This document shows, piece after piece, positions 34,193 to 42,932 of a DNA stretch of 51,489 nucleotides (positions within the stretch are counted from its first letter, which is position 1; every line of letters begins with the position of its first letter). Both the position numbers and the translations under genes were made by a program. Source of the DNA: Bacteroidota bacterium (GTDB lineage: Bacteria; Bacteroidota; Bacteroidia; Chitinophagales; Saprospiraceae); contig JASBVF010000057.1 of NCBI GenBank assembly GCA_030147525.1, positions 1 through 51,489 of the forward strand. The letters are read 5' to 3'. Below the pieces are notes generated by a model. That model was not told where the DNA came from. It did no database searches and saw nothing but the letters and a program-made list of their open reading frames with translations.

Positions 34193-36040
34193 TCACTGTT
34201 TGACAATCAACTTGTTAAAATAAGTCTCTCCCACCCTCACACATGCGATGTAAACACCCGGCTGGCAACTTTTGATATTAATGAAATCCTGCCCCCGGCT
34301 TCTGGCAACGAGCCGTCCGGTGACATCGAAGACAGAAATCGTCAGTTCGTCCGCTAAAGTTTGTTCCCATTTTACCCATAAAAATTCCTCGGTAGGATTC
34401 GGGTAAATCACCGGCCCGAATTCAACAACCTCATCCACTGTCGTTATGCTCTGGCAGGTTTCGTACTGTGCGATCGCATCCGCTACCGCCTGGTATTTCG
34501 GCGCATTGCTGAATGGCGGCTGCTCCGCAAACTGGCTTTGTAGCACACCCCAGGTTCCGTACTGACAGTTTTTCGGGCTGATGAACGAGAAATTCATCAG
34601 CAACATCTCCTCGTTGCTCAGCGTGCGCAGGGTGTCGAACAGTTGCTGGTAGAGGTCGTACATGCCCGGCAGTGTCTGGCAATCGACGAGTGCGTTGCAG
34701 TAGGGCTGCACCGTGCCGAAGGGGTTCGGGGTAAAATGCTGGCCACCTTCGTAGAACAGCAACTTTTTACCCTTCGAGGCAGCCAGTTCAGCATGGTCGT
34801 ACCAGCCCATCATAGCGTATTCATTTTGGTCAAACGTGAAATCTGCCGCATGGTCGAGCACCTGCTGGCCGATGGTGGAAGCGTTCCAGTTGGCGGCTAT
34901 GTGCTCGTGGTCGAGACCCATGTACGCCGCCGGGCTGATGCCGTCGATGAGGTGAGCCTTGCCGTCGGCTTCCAGTTGCAGGAAAATCCGGCGGCCGATA
35001 TCGAACCAGCCGTGCTGCCCACCCTGCACCCGCACGAGGCGATGGGTTTGCCCCGCAAAAACATCTGTCCAAAGCTGCATCACGTGAGCGATGCGTGGAG
35101 CGAGGCGCTCCGGCCAGGCCAGGTTTTGGTCGAGCGAATCGAGGCCGTAGTGAGCTTGCTCAAAAATCCAGTTCCAGACTTCGTTGGAGTACTCGACGTA
35201 AATTTTCAGGTCAGGATCGAGGTTGTCCCTGAAGAAAGTGGCCATTTGCACCACAAAATCATCGCTGGCGGCATGCGGTATGCAGATCCAGGCGTCCGCT
35301 TTTTTCAGGTTGCAAAGCGCCGCCCACATTTCGTAAGGCACGCCGTTTTTCTGTGTCCAGGTGTAATCGTCCAACTGCGTACGCTGTTGCCATTGGCGCA
35401 TTTCGGAGCTATTGGTGTAGCCCCAGTCCATGAAGCGGATGGCCTGGAAAGGCGCAAGTTTTTCGAGCCAGTTGGACTCCCAGGGGTTGGTTTCGTAGGT
35501 CGCCTCCGTGCCCGGCAGCAGCACCCGGATGTTTCGGACATGGTCTCCCGCCTGCGATTCGTATATTTCAAGGGCAAAAATATCATCCTGAAATTCCAGC
35601 ATAAATTCCAGCCGGCCCGGCTGCTCACTCACCAGCGTGGCATCGCCCCAAACGCCAAGGTCGCCGATGCCGTCGTAGAGCACGACGTAATTTCCCTCCG
35701 GCAGTGCCTCCGTATTCGCCCAGACGGTGCGGACAATTTGCGGAGCTTCCTGACCGGGCACGTTCACAGGCAGGGAAAGCGGGTAGCCGTTTTCATCCAT
35801 CGGAATTTGATCGAGAACCTGGGTGTCCCAGGCATTCGTGCCGCCGCCGACCCACTGGTTGTTGTGGGAAATCCACTCCCGGCTGTATTTCATGATGTTC
35901 ACAAACGGGTACTCGCTGCCCCAGTCGGCAGGGCCGCTGAGGTTGGTGCCGATGCGAAGGCGGCAGGAATCGGGAACGGTTTGGGCTGCAATGCCATTGA
36001 AAATGACAAATACAAAGATCAGCGTGTAAAGAGTTTTCAT
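34193..36040 (-). CDS. Putative clan-GH-A glycoside hydrolase with T9SS sorting domain
   Basis: The 615-residue protein has a signal peptide (IFVFVIFNGIAAQ), an opening GTNLSGPADWGSEYPFVNIM (in two parts), and a barrel-like region with YVEYSNEVWNW, where Glu287 after Asn sits like the acid/base of clan GH-A enzymes. LLFYEGGQH holds Glu431, a possible nucleophile 144 residues later. The C-terminus IYPNPTEEFLWVKW ... GVYIACVRVGETYFNKLIVKQ is a type A sorting domain. The catalytic assignment is inference; similar proteins are often just labelled cellulose-binding or hypothetical. Confidence 0.72.
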   Translation of the reverse strand: MKTLYTLIFVFVIFNGIAAQTVPDSCRLRIGTNLSGPADWGSEYPFVNIMKYSREWISHNNQWVGGGTNAWDTQVLDQIPMDENGYPLSLPVNVPGQEAPQIVRTVWANTEALPEGNYVVLYDGIGDLGVWGDATLVSEQPGRLEFMLEFQDDIFALEIYESQAGDHVRNIRVLLPGTEATYETNPWESNWLEKLAPFQAIRFMDWGYTNSSEMRQWQQRTQLDDYTWTQKNGVPYEMWAALCNLKKADAWICIPHAASDDFVVQMATFFRDNLDPDLKIYVEYSNEVWNWIFEQAHYGLDSLDQNLAWPERLAPRIAHVMQLWTDVFAGQTHRLVRVQGGQHGWFDIGRRIFLQLEADGKAHLIDGISPAAYMGLDHEHIAANWNASTIGQQVLDHAADFTFDQNEYAMMGWYDHAELAASKGKKLLFYEGGQHFTPNPFGTVQPYCNALVDCQTLPGMYDLYQQLFDTLRTLSNEEMLLMNFSFISPKNCQYGTWGVLQSQFAEQPPFSNAPKYQAVADAIAQYETCQSITTVDEVVEFGPVIYPNPTEEFLWVKWEQTLADELTISVFDVTGRLVARSRGQDFINIKSCQPGVYIACVRVGETYFNKLIVKQ

Positions 36041-36198
36041 AAATTTTAAGTTTATAAAGCGGCCGGGGCCTCAGTCAAAATTCAAAAATCGAAACCAGCC
36101 TTTAAAACTTGACCATATTTTTTTGATCAAACTATCCACCCGCACGCAGGTTTTGTAATTTAGCTTTTTAAAAAAAAACAAAAATACCGCTCAAAAAT

Positions 36199-36678
36199 AT
36201 GACAGATTTTCAAACGCTACCGGCCAGCACCCGTGTCTGGATTTACCAGTCCAACCGCCCTTTCAAGGCCGAAGAAGTACCCCAACTGAAAGAATACGTC
36301 GATCGATTCGCTCAAAACTGGGTCAGCCACAACAGGGCGTTGCGTGCCCACGGCGATGTGCTGCACAACCAGTTCGTCGTGCTGATGGTCGATGAAAGCC
36401 AGGCGGATGCCAGCGGCTGCTCGATCGACAAAAGCGTGCACTTCCTCAAACAAATTGAACAGGCTTACGGCGTCGATTTGTTCGACCGCATGACCTTTAC
36501 CTGGATGGACGGCGACACCGTCCGCTCGGCTGACAGCGCCGAATTCGCCCGCCTCTACCAGGAAGGTAAAATTACCGGCGAAACCCTCGTTTTCGATAAT
36601 TTAGTCAAAACAAAAGGCGAGTTGGAAGAAAAGTGGCTCAAGCCGTTGAACGAAAGCTGGCACAGAAGATTTTTGTAA
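36199..36678 (+). CDS. Conserved Bacteroidota protein (often mislabelled ABC transporter ATPase)
   Basis: The 159-residue protein has no Walker motifs, so the common label 'ABC transporter ATPase' is not supported. It carries the conserved VWIYQSNRPF, FVVLMVDESQADASGCSIDKSV (in two parts) and LFDRMTF. It is cytoplasmic and of unknown function. The stop codon is followed two bases later by an inverted octamer array that leads to the next gene, so the two are probably cotranscribed. Confidence 0.75.
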   Translation: MTDFQTLPASTRVWIYQSNRPFKAEEVPQLKEYVDRFAQNWVSHNRALRAHGDVLHNQFVVLMVDESQADASGCSIDKSVHFLKQIEQAYGVDLFDRMTFTWMDGDTVRSADSAEFARLYQEGKITGETLVFDNLVKTKGELEEKWLKPLNESWHRRFL

Positions 36679-36680
36679 AC

Positions 36681-36752
36681 TGGTGAATTAGTAAATTGGT
36701 TGGCCCTCACCTTACTAATTCACCAATTCACTACTTCACCAATTCACCAATT
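36681..36752 (+). repeat. Inverted octamer array forming a 14-bp hairpin between two genes
   Basis: TGGTGAATTAGTAA (36681-36694) and TTACTAATTCACCA (36712-36725) pair perfectly. The right side continues as octamers (TTCACCAA, TTCACTAC, TTCACCAA, TTCACCAA) to the base before the ATG at 36753. The left side is built from the complementary octamer (TGGTGAAT, TAGTAAAT). The whole intergenic region is this array. Confidence 0.9.
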
Positions 36753-37223
36753 ATGTTCGGAAAAGTAAAAAAATGGCTCGGTATCGAAGGCGTAAAACTG
36801 GAACTCATCCTGCCGGATATGGCATTTGAGCAGGTCGGCGCCGTCAGTGGTAAAATACGGTTTTACTCAAAAAATACGCAGACCGTCACCGGTATCCGGC
36901 TGGTGATGATAGAAAAATACAGCCGTGGCCGTGGCAAGGAACGCCTCGTGGACGAGTATCTGCTCGGCGAAGCGACACTCGATGATCGTTTCGATGTGCC
37001 TGCCGAGGACGTCCTGGAAGTCGATTTCACCCTGCCTTTCGAACTGGTGAAATCGAGGGTGGATGAGTTTGGCGATAAAAATTTCCTCACTGGCGGGCTG
37101 GTCAAACTGGCCAAGACGCTGCGCAACGTCCACTCCGAATATCGAATTGAAGCGGAGGCAAAAGTGGAGGGGACCGCCCTGAATCCGTTTGACCGTAAAG
37201 CTTTGAAAGTAGTAGAAGTGTAA
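36753..37223 (+). CDS. SpoOM-like (arrestin-fold) protein
   Basis: The 156-residue protein begins MFGKVKKWLGIEGVKLEL and shows the features of the Spo0M family: GKIRFYSKNTQTVTGIRLV, a LPFEL segment, and AEAKVEGTALNPFDRK, a signature for sporulation-control Spo0M. It would adopt an arrestin-like beta-sandwich. This organism should not sporulate, so the role is unknown. The start is set at 36753, because the longer frame reads through the octamer array. Confidence 0.78.
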   Translation: MFGKVKKWLGIEGVKLELILPDMAFEQVGAVSGKIRFYSKNTQTVTGIRLVMIEKYSRGRGKERLVDEYLLGEATLDDRFDVPAEDVLEVDFTLPFELVKSRVDEFGDKNFLTGGLVKLAKTLRNVHSEYRIEAEAKVEGTALNPFDRKALKVVEV

Positions 37224-37280
37224 GATAGTGCGTTACCCGGCCTGATAATTTGACTGCATGTTGTCCAATTCTTCACCCGG

Positions 37281-38531
37281 TCAAAGCCCCCGTCTTTTTA
37301 CCTCCTTCAGAATAAAGCTGAGTTCCCTGCTCATATCCCCCGTAATTGAAGTATTTTCCTGCGTACGGCGAATGAGGTAAGGAACGACATCTTTGACCTG
37401 ACCGTACACCACGTACTTGGCGACGTTGTAACCGGCAGCAGCAAGATTGAACGTAATGTTGTCACTCATACCGTAAAGCTGGCAAAACTGGAGATGGGGG
37501 TGATCTTTGGGGATATTCTTTTCAGCGATTAACTGAGCCATAATGCGGTTGCTTTCGGCGTTGTGAGAGGCATTGCAACAAGCAACTTTTTCATAATTGT
37601 CCACACAGAAGCGCAGAGCGAGGTTGTAGTCGTGATCAGTCGCTTCCTTATTCGGCTGAATGGGAGATGGATACCCCATTTCTTCCGCACGTTTGCGCTC
37701 TTTGTCCATGTAGGCGCCCCTGACGAGTTTGGCGCCAAGGAGGTAGCCTTCCTTCTGGGCCGTATCGTAGGATTCCATCAGGTAAGCCAGGCGATCCGTC
37801 CGGTAAAGCTGGAAGGTATTGTAAACAATTACCTTCTCCCGGTTGTATCGCTTCATCATCTGATTGGCCATTTTATCGATGGCCGGCTGAATCCAGGTTT
37901 CCTCAGCATCGATGTAAAGCCCGACATTTTTGTTGGCAGCATGGTGACTGATGCTGTCGACTCGTTTGAGGACGTTTTTGAATTCGTCTTTCTCCTGTTG
38001 GGTAAGCGATTCTCCGCTGCTCACTTTTGCCAGCAGATCAAACCTTGCCAACCCCGTTACTTTGGTACTGATGGTGGAGATGCCGGGATGTTGCGAAGCA
38101 AAATCAATTGCCCGCATATTTTCATTCATGGTGAAATTAAAATCCGCTTCGGACTCCTTTCCTTCCGCTCCGTAATCCAGCACGGAATGAACACCAAACT
38201 TGTGCAGCCGGTCAATGCTTTCCTTGGAATCGAGCAGGGTGGTACCGCCGCAGAATTGCTCGAAAATGGTATTTCGGACGATGGTGTCAAAAAATGGCAA
38301 CCGGAGATGAACCGCCTGCATAGCTAATTTGGAGCCGATGTTGACCAAAGTCGCATTGTTCATCATGCGGAAAAGCCAGGCGGCTTTTTTCAGTTCACTG
38401 TCCGATTTATCTACGAAAGCACGAGAGGTATCTGAAAAATCAACTGCCGGAGTATCTTCCGGAGCCCGGAAGGCATTGGCGTATTCTTCAAGTTTCTCAA
38501 AGTCTGGAACGGGTTTCCCTTCATTTTTCAT
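37281..38531 (-). CDS. Proline dehydrogenase
   Basis: The 416-residue flavoenzyme oxidises proline to pyrroline-5-carboxylate. The beta/alpha barrel is recognised by FSTK-like ISTKVTGLARFD, YIDAEETWIQPA, TFQLYRTDRL, AKLVRGAYMDKER and IRRTQENTSI, whose arginines bind the proline carboxylate. It is a monofunctional eukaryote-like form without the P5C dehydrogenase half found in PutA. The promoter appears to overlap the terminator of the upstream gene. Confidence 0.93.
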   Translation of the reverse strand: MKNEGKPVPDFEKLEEYANAFRAPEDTPAVDFSDTSRAFVDKSDSELKKAAWLFRMMNNATLVNIGSKLAMQAVHLRLPFFDTIVRNTIFEQFCGGTTLLDSKESIDRLHKFGVHSVLDYGAEGKESEADFNFTMNENMRAIDFASQHPGISTISTKVTGLARFDLLAKVSSGESLTQQEKDEFKNVLKRVDSISHHAANKNVGLYIDAEETWIQPAIDKMANQMMKRYNREKVIVYNTFQLYRTDRLAYLMESYDTAQKEGYLLGAKLVRGAYMDKERKRAEEMGYPSPIQPNKEATDHDYNLALRFCVDNYEKVACCNASHNAESNRIMAQLIAEKNIPKDHPHLQFCQLYGMSDNITFNLAAAGYNVAKYVVYGQVKDVVPYLIRRTQENTSITGDMSRELSFILKEVKRRGL

Positions 38532-38653
38532 AATGTCGTTCTTTTTGGTTGTGGCCAGGGCAAGTTAAGCCGTTAGTTTTAATTGATCAGACTGCTTGCA
38601 GGTTTTTTAGAATTGATATTCGTCATCGCCCGTGCAAGCTCCTGATTTTGCTG

Positions 38654-38661
38654 CAAAAATA
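38654..38661 (-). promoter_or_regulatory. Putative -7 box of the proline dehydrogenase gene
   Basis: TATTTTTG on the minus strand (plus CAAAAATA) matches TAnnTTTG, about 125 bases before the start codon. It shares bases with the T run of the terminator at 38654-38693. No -33 TTTG is seen at the usual spacing. Confidence 0.4.
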
Positions 38662-38693
38662 AAACCGGGAAGCAACATTTGTTACTTCCCGGT
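38654..38693 (-). terminator. Intrinsic terminator of the DUF2723 gene
   Basis: Stem ACCGGGAAG (38664-38672) / CTTCCCGGT (38685-38693), extended by four more pairs past one mismatch, then a T-rich run on the minus strand (TTTTATTTTTG). It lies 101 bases after the DUF2723 stop, beyond the octamer hairpin. Confidence 0.87.
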
Positions 38694-38706
38694 CAAGAGT
38701 ATTTGG

Positions 38707-38788
38707 GTGTTTGTGTTTTTGGGTGTTTGAGTGTTTGTGAGAAACCTCGTAAACACACAAACACTCAAACACACAAGAACACAAACAC
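38707..38788. repeat. Inverted octamer array forming a 35-bp hairpin
   Basis: The left arm (38707-38741) is octamers GTGTTTGT, GTTTTTGG, GTGTTTGA, GTGTTTGT. The right arm (38754-38788) is its complement with 32 of 35 positions matching, and a 12-base loop lies between. It sits between the DUF2723 stop codon (five bases away) and that gene's terminator, so it would be part of the 3' mRNA end. Confidence 0.93.
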
Positions 38789-38793
38789 TCCTA

Positions 38794-41700
38794 CTATTTA
38801 TACGGCGCAAACATATTTTCCAGTTCCTGCTTGTAGGCCTCATCCTTCTGGCTATCGACGGCCCGGATGATCAGATCCTTCACATTCATGGCCAGCTGGT
38901 AATCCTGCTCGAAGTCGCCGTTGTCGGTGATGAGCTTTGGATTGGAGACATAGAAAGCCAGGTTCGCCGCTGTTTCTTTAGCCAAAATATCCAGGTGCGG
39001 CTTGGCTTTGTCGTAGCCGCCCGCTTGCACCATCACGTTGAGCATCTGCATGGTGTTCCAGTCGTAAGGGAAGTTAAAATGCGGGAATGCCTCCAGGTAC
39101 TTCTCCACCAAAGCAATGGCTTTGTCATTCTGGCCTTTGTCAGTCAACCTTCTCGCCGTGCGGAGAATAACCACCCGGATACTCTGAACACTTGGCCCGT
39201 AGCTGCGGTCGATGAAGGTTTCGTGCGTATCGAAATTACCCCACCGGAATTTATTCATCACGTTGTCGTACACCTTGTCAGTGTCCACCCGGCCGTAGCC
39301 GTAAACGTACAGCCCCTGCTCGCTCTGCGATTTCACAGGAATGATGCGCAGGCCAAGCCCTTCGAGCTGCATGTAATCCTGCAGACCCATCATTTTCTCA
39401 GGGCGGCAGGTGACGGCAAAGTAAACCGGACGGTCGTTGATGTTGGATGCAATCACATCCATGATGGCCAGTTCGTCCTTTGTGATGTAGGAAACGTCCT
39501 GCTGACCGGTACGGTGAAGCGGAGCTTTCATCGGAATCCGGTCGAGGATTGGAAGGCTGTCAGCCGGGTTCAGGTTGAAAGTTTCAGCAGCTTTTGATAC
39601 ATCAACCGGCATGTAAAGATTTGCTGCAGGCAACACCGCATCAATCCGGCTGCCTCTCGAGGGACGATCGACTGCTACTGCTTCGAGTGCTTTCGTGGCT
39701 TCCATTTCCCCCTTATCCTGTGTGGCGATGTAGTAAACTGCGTTGCGCTTTTTACCCCGGTAAGCCTCTGCCGGAATCGTCAGTTTGATGGGCGGCGAAT
39801 CGTTGACCTTGCGCCGCAGCAGGTTGATGTACCAATCTACCTGGATGAGCGAAAGGTTGACCACCCTCACGTCACGGCGAATGTTTTCCACCTCCTGGGC
39901 ATACCAGAGCGGGTAGGTATCGTTGTCACCGTAGGTGAAAATGATGGCGTTGGGTTCACAGGAATTCAGGAAGTTGGCAGCGTAGTCACGAGCGCCGTAG
40001 TGCCCGGCACGACTGTGGTCGTCCCAGTTTTCGGAGCCCATGATTGCCGGTGCGGTCAATGCGAGCAGCACACCAAGCGAGGCGGCGCCGACACCACCGA
40101 TTTTATCTTTTAACCAGTTGTAAATAAACAGAGCGCCCATGCCGATCCAGATGCAGAAAGTGAAGAACGAACCGACGAGTACGTAATCCCGTTCACGTGG
40201 CTCGTTAGGCGGCTGGTTAGAATAGATGATGATACCAATTCCCGTGATGACGAACAGCGCCATCAAGGCTATGGCATCCTCAGAACGTTTTTTAAAGTGA
40301 AATACCAGTCCCAGAATACCGAAAATGAACGGCAGGAAATAGTAATGGTTCCTGGCTTTGTCATTCGCAAGGGTATCGGGCAGTTTATCCATGTTGTAGA
40401 GCCGGGCTTCGTCGATGAATTTTACACCTGACTCCCAGTGTCCGCTTTTTTTATCCCAGGAATAGTAGCCCTGATCACCGTTTTGGCGACCAATAAAATT
40501 CCAGGCAAAATACCGCCAATACATCCAGCCTAACTGGTAGCGGAAAAGGAATTTGATATTATCCCCAAAAGTGGGAGTACCTGCGGGTTTGTCGATCCAG
40601 GCCCGGTATTTTTCAGGCCGGTTCTGCGAGTCGTCTCCCATACGGGGGAAGAGTTGTTTGTCGCCGGGGCTGAATTCGTAGGAAATTTTTTCATCTACGA
40701 CCTCGTAGCGCTCCTGTCCATCAACAACGACCTGGCCGTAACGCTCTTCAATTTTGTTGCCGGTAGGCTGCGCCTCGAAATTCGGGCCGTAGAGCAGTGG
40801 CCGTTCGCCGTATTGCTCCCGGTTCACATAAGAAAGCAGGCGGATCGGGTCAGAAGGCTTGTTCATGTTGATCGGCGGGTCAACTTTCGCCCTCACGATG
40901 ATGACGCCGATGGTTGAGAAACCGACAACCGCCATCAGACCACTCACGAAAAGCATCTGAATGACTTTGTTGCTTTTTTGGTGCGCATAACGCAAACCGA
41001 AGAAGAAAACCGCTGCCACGATAAGCAATGTCGGCAACAAACCGGAGTTGAACGGCAAACCGAAACCGTTGACTGTCATCAATTCCATTGCTTTCCACAG
41101 CTTCGCAATTCCCGTGATGACGAGCGTCTGAATGGCGATGATGAAAGCCACGCCAATACCAGCCGCAGCCAACATGCCCCACACGGTGTGTCTGCCGTGG
41201 TATTTTTTAAAGTAATAAAACAAGGCCAAGGCCGGAAACGTCAGCAAACTCAGCAAGTGAACGCCGATGGACAGTGCCGCAGCGTAAACCGTGAAGACCA
41301 GCCAGCGGTCGTTGTAAGGCGTGTCCGGCAGGTAATACCATTTGATCATCGACCACATGGTGAGGCAGGTGAAAAATGTAGACATGGCATACACCTCGCC
41401 TTCTACCGCTGAAAACCAGACGGAAGAAGCGAATGTCATGGCCAAACCAGCCACCAGACCGGCCCCTGCCAGGGCAATATTTTGACTGCTGTCTGTTTCC
41501 TCATCTCTTCCAACGAGCGACAGTTTGCCCAAAATCATGGTGATCCAAGCCAGAAACATGGCCCCGAAAGCAGTGCAGACGCCCGACATGACGTTGACGG
41601 CGAAAGCGATATTTTCAGGGTTCGCCTGCGTATCCGAGAAAATTTCAGCAAACCAGATAAACAACCGGCCCACGATCATGAAAAGCGGGGCTCCCGGCGG

Positions 41701-41850
41701 GTGCACGACCTCCATTTTGTAAGCGCCGAGAATAAATTCGCCGCAGTCCCAAAGGCTGCCTGTGGGTTCAGCCGTAAGGTAATAAACCGAGGCAGCGATG
41801 GCAAAAACCAGGCAGCCGGTTATGTTGGTGATGGATTTGAAGGAATTCAT
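38794..41850 (-). CDS. DUF2723 polytopic membrane protein (putative glycosyltransferase-type)
   Basis: The 1018-residue protein begins with the DUF2723 signature: SVYYLTAEPTGSLWDCGEF, KMEVVHPPGAPLFMIVGRLF, SAVEGEVYAMS. About ten membrane segments in the first half and more near 560-640 are followed by a large soluble C-terminal part (FTYGDNDTYPLWYAQEVENI) with TPR-like helices at the end. The fold is related to GT-C glycosyltransferases, which use lipid-linked sugar donors, and this family is nearly confined to Bacteroidota. A role in surface glycosylation is an inference. The gene has its own promoter box and terminator. Confidence 0.9.
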   Translation of the reverse strand: MNSFKSITNITGCLVFAIAASVYYLTAEPTGSLWDCGEFILGAYKMEVVHPPGAPLFMIVGRLFIWFAEIFSDTQANPENIAFAVNVMSGVCTAFGAMFLAWITMILGKLSLVGRDEETDSSQNIALAGAGLVAGLAMTFASSVWFSAVEGEVYAMSTFFTCLTMWSMIKWYYLPDTPYNDRWLVFTVYAAALSIGVHLLSLLTFPALALFYYFKKYHGRHTVWGMLAAAGIGVAFIIAIQTLVITGIAKLWKAMELMTVNGFGLPFNSGLLPTLLIVAAVFFFGLRYAHQKSNKVIQMLFVSGLMAVVGFSTIGVIIVRAKVDPPINMNKPSDPIRLLSYVNREQYGERPLLYGPNFEAQPTGNKIEERYGQVVVDGQERYEVVDEKISYEFSPGDKQLFPRMGDDSQNRPEKYRAWIDKPAGTPTFGDNIKFLFRYQLGWMYWRYFAWNFIGRQNGDQGYYSWDKKSGHWESGVKFIDEARLYNMDKLPDTLANDKARNHYYFLPFIFGILGLVFHFKKRSEDAIALMALFVITGIGIIIYSNQPPNEPRERDYVLVGSFFTFCIWIGMGALFIYNWLKDKIGGVGAASLGVLLALTAPAIMGSENWDDHSRAGHYGARDYAANFLNSCEPNAIIFTYGDNDTYPLWYAQEVENIRRDVRVVNLSLIQVDWYINLLRRKVNDSPPIKLTIPAEAYRGKKRNAVYYIATQDKGEMEATKALEAVAVDRPSRGSRIDAVLPAANLYMPVDVSKAAETFNLNPADSLPILDRIPMKAPLHRTGQQDVSYITKDELAIMDVIASNINDRPVYFAVTCRPEKMMGLQDYMQLEGLGLRIIPVKSQSEQGLYVYGYGRVDTDKVYDNVMNKFRWGNFDTHETFIDRSYGPSVQSIRVVILRTARRLTDKGQNDKAIALVEKYLEAFPHFNFPYDWNTMQMLNVMVQAGGYDKAKPHLDILAKETAANLAFYVSNPKLITDNGDFEQDYQLAMNVKDLIIRAVDSQKDEAYKQELENMFAPYK

Positions 41851-41971
41851 TGAATCGTGATGATTTTTATTGCAAGTCCTGAACGCCTGGATTGAATGGG
41901 TAAAATTTTGATTGTCAAACTTTTAGGGTAAAACGCTTCGCTTCGCAGGCGCCCTTTGATTTCAAGAGACG

Positions 41972-41979
41972 CAAAAGTA
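41972..41979 (-). promoter_or_regulatory. Putative -7 box of the DUF2723 gene
   Basis: TACTTTTG (plus CAAAAGTA) is a perfect TAnnTTTG match on the minus strand, preceded by an eight-base T run. It implies a leader of about 115 bases before the ATG at 41850. No TTTG is found at the -33 position. Confidence 0.45.
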
Positions 41980-42005
41980 AAAAAAATTCGTTGGGCCGTA
42001 TGCAG

Positions 42006-42046
42006 TCAAAATCCTGCAGGTGTATCAGGCACTTACAGGATTTTGA
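42006..42046. repeat. 41-base hairpin (18-bp stem) between two genes
   Basis: TCAAAATCCTGCAGGTGT (42006-42023), loop ATCAG, and 42029-42046 form an 18-bp stem with one mismatch and two G-U pairs. It lies 138 bases past the anti-sigma stop and just upstream of the DUF2723 promoter box. There is no T run, so it is not a clear terminator. A smaller hairpin (ACGGTG/CACCGT) follows near 42060. The rest of 41851-42183 holds no gene. Confidence 0.75.
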
Positions 42047-42183
42047 TCCGGCAATTGATACGGTGGGTTTTACACCGTTGTTTCGGTTGGGTTCAAAAAG
42101 GTGGGCGGAAAATTAAGGAGCATTGCATCGCTATCCTTTCGGTGAAATGACATCAGGTGGTGAAAATCGGCAGGTTGAACGTA

Positions 42184-42837
42184 TCAATTCAACGTCTCCC
42201 AAAAAAGCCACAAATTTCTGACCCGATCGCCCGGCTTTTTACCGGCGTCATCAGCCTCACGAGGATATCCGGACAAGCTGTCCGACCTTCCAACAAATCT
42301 GGCGGAAGAATCCGCCATCGTTTCCAGTGTATTCAATGATGAATCAATATCGTAAGCAGGTTTTACATTTAGCCTGCCGGAAGGCACGTTTGCTGCTGTA
42401 TCCATCCCCGGTAGTGATACTTCCTTGTAAATAGTATCCGTCACATATACATAGACTTTTTCCGTTCTCACCCCTGTCAGCGGCGTATGTCCGGCCCAAA
42501 AGAAAAAGCCCAAAACCGCTGCCACTGCTGCCGCCGCCTGCCAGACAGGTAGCCGGTAGTTCAGCATTTTAACTAACAGACTGCCAGACAAAACCGAAGC
42601 CTCCTGTGCAAGTGGTTTTTGCCTGCGCAATGCCGTCAGCAGGTTCTGCCGGATGGCAGGATCGGGAAGGGGGTTGTTTTTCAGCGCTTTTTTACTCTGA
42701 CAAATAAGCTGGTGCATACCCCGATATTCGTCTTCGTTCATCGTTTCGAGCACCAGGTTTTGCTCCTCAAAACTCAGCGCTTCGAACGATTTTTCTGCCA
42801 GGAGGCATTCCAGTTTTTTATTGGATAAAATATTCAT
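42184..42837 (-). CDS. Putative membrane anti-sigma factor
   Basis: The 217-residue protein starts MNILSNKKLECLLAEKSFEAL and has a cytoplasmic N-terminal part of about 96 residues, one membrane segment (97-115, VWQAAAAVAAVLGFFFWAG) and a periplasmic tail of about 100 residues. It follows the ECF sigma gene on the same strand, the usual place for an anti-sigma factor; no HxxxCxxC zinc motif is present. The longer frame reads into an inverted repeat, so ATG at 42837 is used. The function is inferred from topology and position. Confidence 0.68.
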   Translation of the reverse strand: MNILSNKKLECLLAEKSFEALSFEEQNLVLETMNEDEYRGMHQLICQSKKALKNNPLPDPAIRQNLLTALRRQKPLAQEASVLSGSLLVKMLNYRLPVWQAAAAVAAVLGFFFWAGHTPLTGVRTEKVYVYVTDTIYKEVSLPGMDTAANVPSGRLNVKPAYDIDSSLNTLETMADSSARFVGRSDSLSGYPREADDAGKKPGDRVRNLWLFWETLN

Positions 42838-42854
42838 TGTCAGATATTTTTGCT

Positions 42855-42925
42855 CCCACAGATGCCGCAGATTTTCGCAGATGTTTATCGAAAAATGATC
42901 TGCGAAAATCTGCGCCATCTGCGGG
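42855..42925 (-). repeat. 28-bp imperfect inverted repeat between sigma and anti-sigma genes
   Basis: The arms at 42855-42882 and 42898-42925 match at 26 of 28 positions around a 15-base loop; the core is ATCTGCGAAAATCTGCG. It fills the whole gap between the sigma stop (42933) and the anti-sigma start (42837). It resembles a dispersed genomic repeat and would form a strong intercistronic stem. Confidence 0.9.
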
Positions 42926-42932
42926 AAAACAT

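Noticed and set aside
34643-36049. 468-codon plus-strand frame
   Set aside because: It is antisense to the T9SS-sorted putative hydrolase, which has a signal peptide and sorting domain; the plus frame has no recognisable domain.
36199-36678. ABC transporter ATPase label for the 159-residue protein
   Set aside because: No Walker A, Walker B or signature motif is present.
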